From: Excoecaria cochinchinensis
Lineage: Eukaryota; Streptophyta; Magnoliopsida; Malpighiales; Euphorbiaceae
DNA: 64,000 nt
Reading direction: 5' to 3'
NCBI GenBank assembly: GCA_947683425.1
Contig: CANTUQ010000073.1
Span: 11,367,501 to 11,431,500 of the forward strand
How positions within the stretch are numbered: position 1 is the stretch's first letter; each line of letters starts with the position of its first letter. The translations under genes were made by a program, and so were the position numbers. Below the pieces are notes generated by a model, which searched no databases, had not been told where the DNA came from, and saw nothing but the letters and a program-made list of their open reading frames with translations. Of the stretch, positions 1 to 10,479 are shown in pieces.

Positions 1-579
1 AAAATGGCATCACTCATCCCAATTTTCTTAAAGATGCCTAAAAATAACTCTTCAATTTATTAACAGTGCATAAAGGAACCAATGTTCTTATTTCAAATAA
101 TACCCTACTTTATGTATGAGTTTTATTTATATTACTTTAATTTTATTTTGAGGGATTGTATTTTTGTCCCAATTTTATCTTTTAATTTATTTTTATAGTT
201 TAGTTTATTATTTTAACGCTTTCTTTTGATGCTTGATATGCTTTTAAATTTTAATGCATGACGTGAGAGAGAGAGATGGAAATTTAATATTAAAAACTCA
301 TTTATAATTAACCATGACATTAACAAGAGTAAAGTTCAAAACTACTCTCCGGTTTAGACTCCGAAATTAGATGAACTTTCTCAATTTCTTAAAAATTGGG
401 TGGCGACTGCAAAATACCTCAAAAGTGCCTAAAGGCTTCATGAAATCAGATGAACTTTCCCAATGTTCTATTGGGTAGGATTCCAAAATATCTCATGTTG
501 CCTAAGATCAAAAGACACGAACCCTCTCGAGCCCTGAAAGCGGGCCTCCGGGACATGATCGGGTTCGGCGTGCGCCATA
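1..579 (+). repeat. 3' part of an LTR of element A
   Basis: The end of this LTR carries the blocks seen in the other Tat LTRs here: the hairpin CCCAAT/ATTGGG at 459-475, the CCTCCGGG-rich stretch, and the ending GGGTTCGGCG at 561-570. It is followed at once by a primer binding site. The last bases read CCATA where the other copies end in CACA, so the terminus has decayed. The LTR start is outside the window. Confidence 0.7.
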
Positions 580-580
580 G

Positions 581-599
581 TGACGACTCCACTGGGGAA
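581..599 (+). promoter_or_regulatory. Primer binding site of element A (tRNA-Arg type)
   Basis: TGACGACTCCACTGGGGAA differs by one G-to-A change from the site in element B (8131-8149). Its reverse complement resembles the 3' end of a plant tRNA-Arg followed by CCA. Ogre/Tat elements are known to use this primer; the tRNA match is from memory. Confidence 0.7.
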
Positions 600-1286
600 C
601 TTTGAGACTTTGCTTTGAAAGTGTCTTGGTTAAAAATATAATTGGGTTTTTTTGAATTAAAATTCAGTCTCTTTTTAAAAAAATTGCATTGCATACATGC
701 TAGATGGTCCCTTATTTTACCTCGGTGCGTTCCCGAAACATGACTCTACGTTCACTCAATGTAGGGAAGTGTTAAGTATAACCACCAGCTCAAGCCTAGT
801 ACTTTTTGGTATATTAAATAGAGACTCGATCGGTCATTATGCTCGTAATGAGGTAGACTGTAACACCCCCTACCCATACGTAGGCATACTCATCCTCAAA
901 GAGTGAGAAGCCGTATGAGCCGGGTGTGTCACCAAGCAAATAAAGATACAAAGCATACATTCATACATAATAACCATACATCATTACAGGGAAATTAAAA
1001 CCTTCATAAGTATCAGAATAATCCATCATTAAAATAGCAAAATTCGTTACAATAATGTTCGGATCAAAAGCCAGAATAAGATAATTACATTTCCCAAAAG
1101 TATATAAATGCGGAAGCTTTACAAAATAATGGTATAAAGAGAGTTCTGATACAAAAGAATCAACATGCTATCAAAAATAAAGCCCTAACACTAATCCCTC
1201 TGTGTTGGCTTGACTGGCGACGACTCTCCCAAAAGAATACCATCCTCCGCACCTGTACGGATAAAACACCATGCTAAGTGATAAAC

Positions 1287-3780
1287 TGTAACACCCCCTA
1301 CTCATACGTAGGCGATCCCATCCGATGAGGAGTGAGATATCGCATGGGTAAAGGTGTCACCACGCAGATACAGAATATACATACATTCATACCCAAACAT
1401 ACATACCTAAATACAGGATAATTAAAACTTTGCAGAATCATTCACGAAAGAAGCTGATCATGCATTAATATAACTGTAAACATTACATTACTGTTTGATC
1501 GACCCAAAGGTATAACTGATACTTACATATCCAAAATATACATATACATATGCGGAAGCTATTACAAACTGGCATAAGAGAGTTCTATACAAAAAGAATC
1601 ATCAAGTTACAAAATTAAGCCCTACACTATAACCCAGCTGTGTTGGCTTGGCTGCGACGACTCTCCTAAGGCAAACTCCTTCTGCACCTGCATGGGTAAA
1701 CACACTGTGCTAAGCGATAAACGCTTAGTGGGGAAACACACAAATCGAACGGACGGCCATTCACAATGGTCGTCAAGCAAAGCACATACAGGTGGTATAG
1801 TCAAAAATATACATTAGATCAAAATGTAAACATACGATCATATAGAGTCATACATTTGATATAACGTAACTGCCTTCATAATATCATGTTACTAATCATA
1901 TTCGGATAATACATTCTCATAATTAGCAAAACAATTCAAAACAGTAAAATGCCTGCACGACTCAAAGTGGTGGATAACAAGTAAAGAGACAGTACTTTAC
2001 GGGTACGAGCCGATTACAGACAGTACCTTACGGGTACGAATCGAAAACCAATTTACTTTATCCTTTGCAAAACATTTTACTGAGGGACCTTAAATAAGAT
2101 CCAAATACATTGGAGGGTTCGCGAGGAACCAAACGGGACTTGATCGAGGTCCAAACTGAACAGAGGCTGCAGCTATATGACTCTATTAGGCATGCCTAAC
2201 TATCCACTTAATTGACTCGCAGGCTAAAATACACAGTTGATATCCATAATTCAATAATGACAAGTAAAGAATTCACATACTTTGATAAATCAATAAATGC
2301 ACAAATATAGCTCATATTAAGTGATACTGTGTGTTAAAACCCATAATTAAACATCCCTAAAACATGTGAAATAAATAGGATTTTTATTGCAAAAACAGGG
2401 TAGGTCACGGTGTTAATCAAATTGGTTGCCACCGTGACATACCAAGGATCTCAGCAGAATGCAAGTCTGGGGTACTTCACGGTGGTAACCCATCTGGTTG
2501 TCACCGTGACATACCCAGACCTCAAAACAGAATGCATCTATGGGGTACCTCACGGTGGTAACTAAATAGCCCACTGCCCAAACATAATCTAAGGCCTGGA
2601 CACCTCACGGTGGTAACTAGATTGGTTGCCACCGTGACATATTCAAACTCACGGCAGAATGCATCTGGTTCATGCCTCACGGTGGTTTGGTTGCCACCGT
2701 GACCCATGCCCAGATGCGATTCTTAAGGGCAAATTCCAGGTCATTCAAGCCAAAAATCCCAAAACTCTCACTTCAAACAACATATCCACACTCCAATAAT
2801 AATAATAAACCAAAAAAACATCGTTGAATCATGCCATTAACAAATCCTACTCATGAATTCAAAGAACAACATCAATTTACATAATCAATTTCATCACTAT
2901 TCATACCACAATTCTATCAATCTCACATTTGGTTCCAAACGCACAATCCAGGTTTAATAAACAAAGAGAACCAAAACCCATAACATAATAACTAGTTAAA
3001 ACATCAAAAACATCAAAATTTCCAGAATTTCATTCAATTAAACATGCCAACTATACATATAGCACAAATTCCCAAACCTTGCAATCCTTAGCTCCAAATC
3101 AATGAGCTCCACTAAATCCAACCTTCTCTTTGCCCTTTAGCTCACAAGGAGCATCAAACCACAAAAATACATAAAACACAACCCTAAGTTACAAATCCAA
3201 AACCAGAAAATATGAAGAAGAAAAAGAAAAAGAAGAAGACTACACAAAAGAGATGCATAAACTTACTAATTAATGCAAGGTGTGATCAATCCCCACCACC
3301 AAGAGCTTGAATCCAAGCTTAGGGTACACCAATGGAAGGCAAAGGAAAAGAAAGACAAAGAAGAGAGGCGAGAATGGGAATGAAGGATGAAAATTCAGAT
3401 TTTCCAACTCTCTCTCTTCTTCCACTTTTCATTTTCCTAACCTAGCCATGTGTCCACTTCTTAGTGGTGGAAATCCATCACACACACCAACAACCATACA
3501 CCATGAACACACAATGAACACCCTACTAAGGCACACCCTACCATGGTATGAGCAACCACACACAAACACAGCCCCAAGGCACACTCTACAAACATGTGAG
3601 TAAGCACACCCAAGTGCAACCCAACTAATTCACACCCTAACACCACACATACACCCACATGCTAACAAAACTCTTAAAACATGCATTTCTACACAAAATG
3701 CCCTTTACACATGTCAAAACTCACACAATGCATATACACAAACATGGCTCATTCTACTAGGGGGCAAACGGGGTGTGACA
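1287..3780. mobile_element. Solo LTR S2, nested in S1, same family
   Basis: It begins TGTAACACCCCC, ends GGTGTGACA, and is flanked by perfect 5-bp duplications TAAAC (1282-1286 and 3781-3785). Its sequence repeats S1 in order: GGCATAAGAGAG-type blocks, the CTAAGCG/CGCTTAG hairpin followed by GTGGGGAAAC, ACCTTACGGGTACGAA repeats, and ACTCTATTAGGCATGCC. At 2494 bp with no coding region, it is a solo LTR inserted into another copy of its own family. The palindromic cassette at 2402-2705 differs completely from the one in S1. Confidence 0.87.
2402..2705. repeat. Palindromic minisatellite cassette, GTCACGGTGG type, in S2
   Basis: About five units of 60-75 bp. Most contain the arms TCACGGTGGTAAC and GGTTGCCACCGTGAC around a short A/T-rich centre, and the spacers share CAGAATGCA. 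Each unit could fold into a hairpin with a stem of about 15 bp. The block is GC-rich within AT-rich LTR sequence. The same unit, with the spacer in the opposite orientation (TGCATTCTGC), is found in S4 at 16111-16492. Confidence 0.8.
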
Positions 3781-4597
3781 TAAACGCTTAGTGGGGAAAC
3801 ACACAAGAGTATGGACGGCCATTCACAATGGTCGTCGAGGCATAACACATTCACAATGGTAAATGCAGATAATCATAGCAAGTAAATATACATTCTTGCA
3901 TACAAAATCCATACTTTCGATAACATAAGCTCACATCCATACTAACATTCATAGTTACATTAACTGATCATTCTTCTCTTTATCATACTCATTCGGATAT
4001 CCCATTCGTATAATCACAATGGAGCAAACTAAAGCGAACAGAGTACCTGCTGACTCACAATAGTGGATAACGAGTATACGGACAGTACCTTACGGGTACG
4101 AATCGAATACTGGTAGTACCTTACGAGTACAATTGGAAAACCATTTCATTTTATCAATTACAAAACATTTTACTGAGGGGACCTTAAACAAGATCCAAAT
4201 ATTGAGGGGTTCGTGAGGAACCAAACGGGGACCTAATCGGGGTCCAAATGGAACTGAGGCTGCAGCTTAAGACTCTATTAGGCATGCCTAACTATCCACT
4301 TACTTGACTCTAGTAGGTTATGCATCATTCAAATCATGTTTTCAAGAGTAATACATAATTATACTCACATTCATATAAATGAATCATAAATAAGACATGC
4401 ATAACCCAATATCATTCAACAACTTATAACATGCAATATCGTATACATTACTTATTATTTGGCTAAGTTAAATACCCATAATATCATTTGCACATTAAGA
4501 ACACATAAATGAGGACTAAAGAACTCAAAACAGAAGAAAAAGGATTGTAAAGGACCCAAATACATTTGATAAAAACAGAAGGGACAGGGGCTAGAGG

Positions 4598-4775
4598 GGG
4601 CACGAGTCATGCTGAGGAGCACGACTCGTGCTCCTGGAGACTTGAGGGGCATGAGTCGTGCTGAGGAGCACGACTCATGCTCCTGCTCCCAGCCAAGGGA
4701 GCGCGAGTTGTGCTCCCAGAGCATGATCCGGGCTCGGCTTCCAGCCAGGAGCACGACTCGTGCTCCTGCTCTCTC
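4598..4775. repeat. Palindromic minisatellite cassette, GAGCACGACTCGTGCTC type, in S1
   Basis: Three or more copies of GAGCACGACTC(G/A)TGCTC, a near-perfect palindrome, are separated by short GGGG-rich spacers. The block sits at the position in S1 that corresponds to 2402-2705 in S2, after a shared AAAACAG stretch, but the two palindromes are unrelated in sequence. Confidence 0.75.
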
Positions 4776-6475
4776 TTCTCGCCACGAAGAGATCGTCCTT
4801 GACAACGATGATTTCAAACCCTAACATCGTGAAAATAGCACAGAACCCAGAATTACCAGAAAATCATCCCTACTTAAATCCAATTCAATCTTACCTGGAA
4901 ATCAAGCTTCCCCAAGCATTCAAAACTAACGTAAACATCATATAAACACTTCCTTCAGCAAATACCCACTCTAAAACATAGAATAGCTTAATCAAAATTT
5001 CACAATACCAGAACCCAGAAAATGACAGTAAACTCAAATCAACTTCAATTCCATTCTCAAAGTTTCAACCTTCATGCATTAAACAAAAATCAACTCCCAC
5101 TCATCCATTATCCCAGCATGCATTATCAATACAACAGATTACTAACAAAATGATCAAACACAGCAAGAACACAGGAAAATGCAGAAATTCCCAAACCTGA
5201 AAATCTGAAGCTCTAATCACTTAGTTCCACTACTCCCTGCCTTCTCTTTTCCCTTGGGATCGTGAGGAGGCTCAGCTAAGCACAACACATCAAAGAACAC
5301 CCAAAATACAAACCCTAAGTTAAATCTAAACCCAGAAATCAAGAAGAAAATGATGAACAAAAGGGAAAACAAGATGGAAAATGCAATAACTTACCAAAGG
5401 AATGCAAGGAGATGAGTAATTTCCACCAACAGCAACTTGAATCTAAGCTAGGGTTTCTAAAGAACAGAAAAGGAAGAAGGAGAGTGGGAAAGAGGGATAA
5501 TGGGAATGAAGGGCAGTTCTGCCTCTTTCCCTTTGCTCTTTCTTTTTCTTTTCCTAACCGTAGACAAGTGTCATCTCCCTATTGGTGGAGATTAATCACT
5601 CACACCTAAAAGACATGCATAAATTGCACACTATACAATCCCAACTTAAAACACCCTAATAGTGTGTGAGTAAAGCACACAACCACCACACCACTACTCA
5701 CACCCTACAATGGTATGCTCATGCACACACACAAGCATATCCCAACTAATTCACACCCTAATAACATATATGCATCCACATGCTAACAAAACCCTTAAAA
5801 CATACATATCTACCCAAAATACCCTCATGACATGCCAAACACATACCATGCATGCACACACAAATGGGCTCATACTACTAGGGGCCAAACAAGGTGTGAC
5901 ATAGATCCATTGGCAGGGACCATACTTGGGTAGCTCTAAAGTATCATCACCTTTGACTAAAGCTCATATAATGGCAATAGATACTTCCACTAGGTGAAAT
6001 GTACTGTAATACCGTGCTTGCTATGTGGGCCACATATATTAAAAAAATCAGTTAAATTAAATGATTTTTCATCAAAGGCTTTCATGCCTCGGTAGGCCCA
6101 TCTAAGTTTAATTTGAGTGTTTAAATATATGACGGCCAAAACCCATACGTATGTGCATTAGACAAGAGGTGTTATGCTGCCGGTTTTTTTTCGCGCACCT
6201 TTATGCGTCCATTGGGTTCCTCGTTAACCCTTAGACCTAGGAAAGAGACCGTACTACCTTGTGTATGGGAGAGACAAGGTTGGAAGGATCTATCTGCTTG
6301 CAAGTGGTTGTGGATGTTGCATTGCATATTCATGCATTACCTGTTATTCATGCACATAAAAACATAAAAAAAAAAAATTTCCTTCGTGTGTGTATACACC
6401 CTATTCTGTATATATAATTTTCACACGTACATATCATCTTGTGCATAAATTTTTCCCATGCATTGCATACATCAT

Positions 6476-8129
6476 TGTAAGCACCGTGTCCTGAGGCGGT
6501 CCAGATCAGAGATTACCCGATAAAAAAATCAATGCCTGGTTCCGAATAGATGGATGAAATTCGGAGATTTCGGTCCTTTGAGTTCATGAGAATTAAAAGT
6601 TTTTATTTGCGGTAGAAAGAAGTGGAGAATTGGGAGAATTTTGGCTTAAATTTTGAGTTTTCTTCTACGGACGGTCAAACCGTCGGTCGTAGTGGTAGCC
6701 CATCTCACTCGCCACGAGGGACGGGCCGTCTGTGATTTTACCGACCGACACGTGTTCGAACCAATGAACACATGTCCGTTGGCATGTGCCCGTCGGTACG
6801 TCAAATGCCCGTCATTTGAATCCTATTTCCTGGTGGAAATGGGATTTAACCGATGCCCGTCGGTAGTGTTTTTCTATAAAAAAGGAAATTTCACATTTTT
6901 TTAGAGGTGCGAAAAATCCGTTTATAGAAAAATCCGTTTTTCACTCCAAAAATTCAATAAATCTCTTTCTTTGGTTTTGTTTTCTCCTCGTGAAGCGCGT
7001 GGGACCAAATCCAACCAAATTTTCATCCAAAAGGTAAAATCCGAGGGTAAATATTCTGGACATGCGTTTCGCTTAATTTACTTTAGTAATTTTTCCTGTT
7101 TTCTTTAGACTTATTTATATTATTACTTTATTAGTCTTATAACTTTATCTTGATTTTAATTTGGTTTATTTTGGATTTTTTGATACTAACATGTTTTATT
7201 TATTTTTGTGAAATGCCATTTTCTTGCTTTTTGATGGATTGAGCGTGAGATAACGGTCGCCGTTCACACCCCGGAGAACTCATTTTGGTTTAATTCTGTA
7301 ACATTATTCTTTCGTTTATGCATTTATTTATTTATTTATTCTTAGTCCTTATTTCATGTAAATCATTTTGTCTCACGCAAAATAAAAATAAACAAATGTT
7401 TTATAGTAATTAATTGGGATTTTTAACAAATTCAAGGACCAATGTCCTATTTTTTATCTAATGAATCTATCACTAAAAATTATTTTTATAATAGTTAAAA
7501 TCAAGGACCAATGTCCACATAATTCATTCCCCGGTTTCATGTATGGTTTGCACCTTTAAAATGGGAGTTGTATTCCGCTCCTAGTGTTATTGTATTTTAG
7601 ATGCTTTCTCTATTTTATTTTATTTACTCATTGCTTTTTACGTGAATAGTTGCACCGTGTGGAGAGGGAGTGAAATAATAAATTTAAAACTTAATCGTAA
7701 AAATTAATCAAGGTATAAATAGATGAGAAGTCCCGAACCTATCTCTGGTCTTTGGGCTCAACGAGGCAAGAGGTCCGTCTGATAGCTCATTGGAATAAGA
7801 TCTCCAAGACACCTCTTGTGTCCCACCAAAAGACTTAACTAATAATCCTAGGCTCCATAGGGTTAGAGGGTCATTCCCAATGTTCTATTGGGGTGATTGC
7901 CTCCAAGACCCCTTTGGCTTGCCCAAAACGGATATATGCGACGTCTTAGGCTCTCCGAGGCGAGACGAACTTTCCCAATGTTTTATTGGGTGGTGACTCC
8001 ATGAAACCTCCTTGTTGCCCAAAATAGACGCACTTGTAAATACCTTACAAGTTGTCAACGAACCTCACTTGCCCGATCGCCCTCAAGCAGGCGGTCAAGG
8101 GGCGCCCACGGGGTTCTGCGCGCGTCACA
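6476..8129 (+). repeat. 5' LTR of element B
   Basis: It starts TGTAAGCACC and ends CGCGTCACA directly before the primer site. It is 1654 bp, against 1679 bp for the 3' LTR. Its layout is GC-rich inverted repeats (6665-6870), a TATA box (6875), an AT-rich middle with two GGACCAATGTCC sites (7436-7447, 7505-7516), then three degenerate units near the end, two of which carry CCCAAT/ATTGGG hairpins (7876-7892, 7974-7990). Confidence 0.9.
6665..6881 (+). promoter_or_regulatory. LTR promoter of B: CCGTCGGT-type inverted repeats and TATA box
   Basis: CTACGGACGGT faces ACCGTCGGTCGTAG (6665-6692), and further ACGGGCCGTC, CCGACCGACA and CCGTCGGTA copies follow up to 6865. A TATA box (TATAAAA) lies at 6875-6881. 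The same order of CCGTC repeats, TATA box, then CACATTTT occurs upstream of the antisense gene of element D (32161-32412). Promoter function is inferred from position in the LTR and the TATA box. Confidence 0.55.
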
Positions 8130-8130
8130 G

Positions 8131-8149
8131 TGGCGACTCCACTGGGGAC
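8131..8149 (+). promoter_or_regulatory. Primer binding site of element B
   Basis: TGGCGACTCCACTGGGGAC starts two bases after the CA of the 5' LTR. Its reverse complement ends in GAGTCGCCA, matching what I recall of the 3' end of a plant tRNA-Arg plus CCA. This primer is a hallmark of Ogre/Tat elements. Confidence 0.85.
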
Positions 8150-9198
8150 TATTGTTCGAGACTTCGATTTGAAAGTACCTTGATTAAAATTTACGATTAA
8201 GCTTTAGTTTATAAATTTTGCTTTCTCTCAAAACTGCATTGCATCTCATTAGAGCCTTAGATCTATGCTAGTTTGGTCCCTCTTTTAGCCCCAGTGCGTT
8301 CCCGAAGCACGACCCTACATTCACTTAATGTAGGGAAGTGTTAAGGATAATCACCAGCCCAAGTCTCGTACCATTGTGGTATATCAAATGGAGACCCGAT
8401 CGGTCGTTACGCTCGTGATGAGTTAGACCCGTTGGCAGGGACCATGCTTGGGTAGCCCTAAAGTATCATCACCCTGGCCAAAGCTCATGTAATGGCGATA
8501 AATACTTCCTCTAGGTGGTATGAACCATAATACCTTGCTTGCTATATGGATCATTTTGTATTAGACAAACCCAAATAATCTGATTGGTCACCTAATCAAA
8601 GGCTTTCATGCCCCGGTAGGCCCATATCAATTTATTCGGACTGCCTAAATATACAATGATCACAACACATGCGCCTGTGCATTAGTTAAGAGAGGTTATG
8701 CTGCCGGTTTTCCACTGTGCACCATGCGCGTCCATTGGGTTCCCTATTAACCCATGGATCAAGCCCACCTAAGACAGAGACCGCACGACCTCGTGTGTGG
8801 GGGCAATAAGGTTGGAAGGATCTATCTGCTTGCATGTGGTTGTGGATGATGCATTGCATATTCATGTTATTCATGCATAAAATTTTTATTTTCTCCCTAT
8901 GCATACATCTTATTCTTTGCAAATAATTATTACATGTACATATTATCCTGTGTATAGTTTTTCACATATCTCACATGTGCCATTATGATCTCTTTTAACC
9001 ATTGTATACCATTTATTGCACAGCACAACCATGCATTGCATATTACTCATGCATCATTCTAACTCTTTGCCTTTCAGCCACCATAGACCATTTGCTTAGG
9101 TGGTTTAGGGATCCCGATAGTCGTTCGAAGAGCGATCAGAGTTTGGATTGGCCGACAGAGACCTAGCATCCTTACCAAAGCATCTGAAGGAATTAAAA
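8150..9198 (+). other. Untranslated leader of element B
   Basis: About 1.05 kb between primer site and gag without a coding region. It is conserved with the leaders of A and F, for example the TAGTTTGGTCCC stretch at 8270 and AGTGTTAAGGATAATCACCA near 8336. A leader of this kind is expected to hold packaging signals, but I see no defined structure. Confidence 0.6.
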
Positions 9199-10115
9199 AT
9201 GGCTGGCCCTTCACAATTAACAGAAGAGACTCGCGCCCTAATTGCCCAGGAGATAGATAAAAGGTTTGAAGAGCTGGAAAAAAGGATGCTGGCTATGATC
9301 AAAGAAAGAATGGATGCCATGGCGCTGGTTCTCCAAGCTCAGCTTATAGCAACAGCTATCAACCAAGTGAAGCTGGCCACAATCGAGAAGGCTCATACAG
9401 TGACGGCTCCAGTACCTCCTTTTCCTTCTGAGACTATAATAGAAGGCCTACTTTAGAACATGGCACTATGCCTGAAGAGGATGAGGACCCTGCAGTCACT
9501 TATATTATAGAAGGTGAAACCTCAGGAAGCCTCGACAACAGTAAGGTAAATGTCAAGGCTACAGAAGTTTCAGCCACTAGAGTAGCTCTATCCCACCTCA
9601 CTGTCTTGGGTAAGCCATTGTCTTGGCACTTCACCCGTCTTGTTAAGAAAGGGAAGTTACAACCCTTGCCAGCTGGGCCTGCCCCAAGTCAGGGAAAGCC
9701 TAGGCACAGAACAGACTGGTATTATGCGTATCACGAGTACACTGGGCATAGAACAGACTACTGTCGTCACTTGAAAGATCGCATCCAAGAACTGGTGTCA
9801 GACCCAGAAAAAGGAAAGACGGTAGGAACGCCAATAACGAAAGTGAGGGAAAGGCATTTTTCTAATTTGGGCAGATCATTGTCTTGGGTCCTTAAGAGGC
9901 TGATAAAGGAGGGGGTATTGCAGCCATTGCCAGCTAGGCTAGCTAGAAGACAAGGACAACCCAATCATAAGGAAGATGAGTATTATGCCTTCCACCAGCA
10001 CACCGGGCATACCACAGATTATTGCAAGGCCTTAAGACATGCCATTCAAGATTTGATTGATTCTAAGAAGATATCCGACCAAGAGAAGCGAGAGGGAAAG
10101 AATAAGATAGACTAA
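9199..10115 (+). pseudogene. gag remnant of element B with a duplicated zinc-finger module
   Basis: The natural start is the ATG at 9199 (MAGPSQLTEE), which aligns with the gag starts of A (23393) and F (51341). An N-terminal helical stretch rich in Glu/Lys/Met runs to a stop near 9454. The central retrotransposon Gag domain, seen in F at 51850-52250, is deleted. The C-terminal part (9468-10115) holds two tandem modules of about 85 residues. Each has a LGxxLSWxxxRL motif, a PLP stretch and a finger of the form CX2HX4HX4C. In both modules the first Cys is Tyr (YYAYH, YYAFH), consistent with G-to-A changes, so metal binding is doubtful. The first module resembles the single one in A, the second the single one in F. 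Confidence 0.75.
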
Positions 10116-10479
10116 GTGCCTAAGTGGAAAGGCATGATGGTTCTTAGGGATGATAATGGACCATCGGCTGCAACAGTTATGTCAGCAAGAACGGGAGTTG
10201 ATTCGCTATTTAGAATAGTCTTTTTATTTTTGAACTGCTTAATAATGACATTTTAGCTTCATTAATAAGGTGAACGTTTTTACTTACTTGTGTTATGTCT
10301 CTTATGATTTCACTGTGCATAATCATGATCATAACTCATTCATATTTGACATTGATTCAGTTGATGCTACTCTATTTAATCTCAAAAACTTTGGAAAGTC
10401 CAAAGAAAATCTTGATAGCATCAAATGTAACTCCTAAAGCGAGAAAAATTTGAGAGAATATTAAAAAAAATATGAAAAA
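10116..10479 (+). other. Non-coding link between gag and pol remnants in B
   Basis: An AT-rich stretch resembling 24660-24930 of element A (shared CATTAATA, ATAATCATGATCA and TTTGAGA...TAAAAAAAA blocks). Protease would be expected here in an intact element and is not seen. Confidence 0.5.

Larger units (their letters stand above)
859..5901. mobile_element. Solo LTR S1 (TGTAACACC family), split by S2
   Basis: The sequence begins TGTAACACCCCC and ends GGTGTGACA, the TG...CA boundaries of an LTR. It is flanked by TAGAC (854-858) and TAGAT (5902-5906), a 5-bp target duplication with one change. Removing it rejoins the leader of element A. Without S2, S1 is about 2.54 kb and is collinear with S2 (2.49 kb) from end to end, with no internal coding region, so a solo LTR is the simplest reading. 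A hairpin CTAAGTG/CGCTTAG near its left side was the site of S2 insertion. A GC-rich palindromic cassette lies at 4598-4775. No protein is supported inside. Confidence 0.8.

Noticed and set aside
2402..2705. Regularly spaced palindromic repeats that look like a CRISPR array
   Set aside because: Units are degenerate, spacing and spacers are shared rather than unique, and the block sits in a plant LTR.
4455..4824. Open frames on both strands of about 70-120 codons
   Set aside because: They overlap the palindromic cassette of S1 and are a result of its GC-rich repeat. No protein family is recognised.
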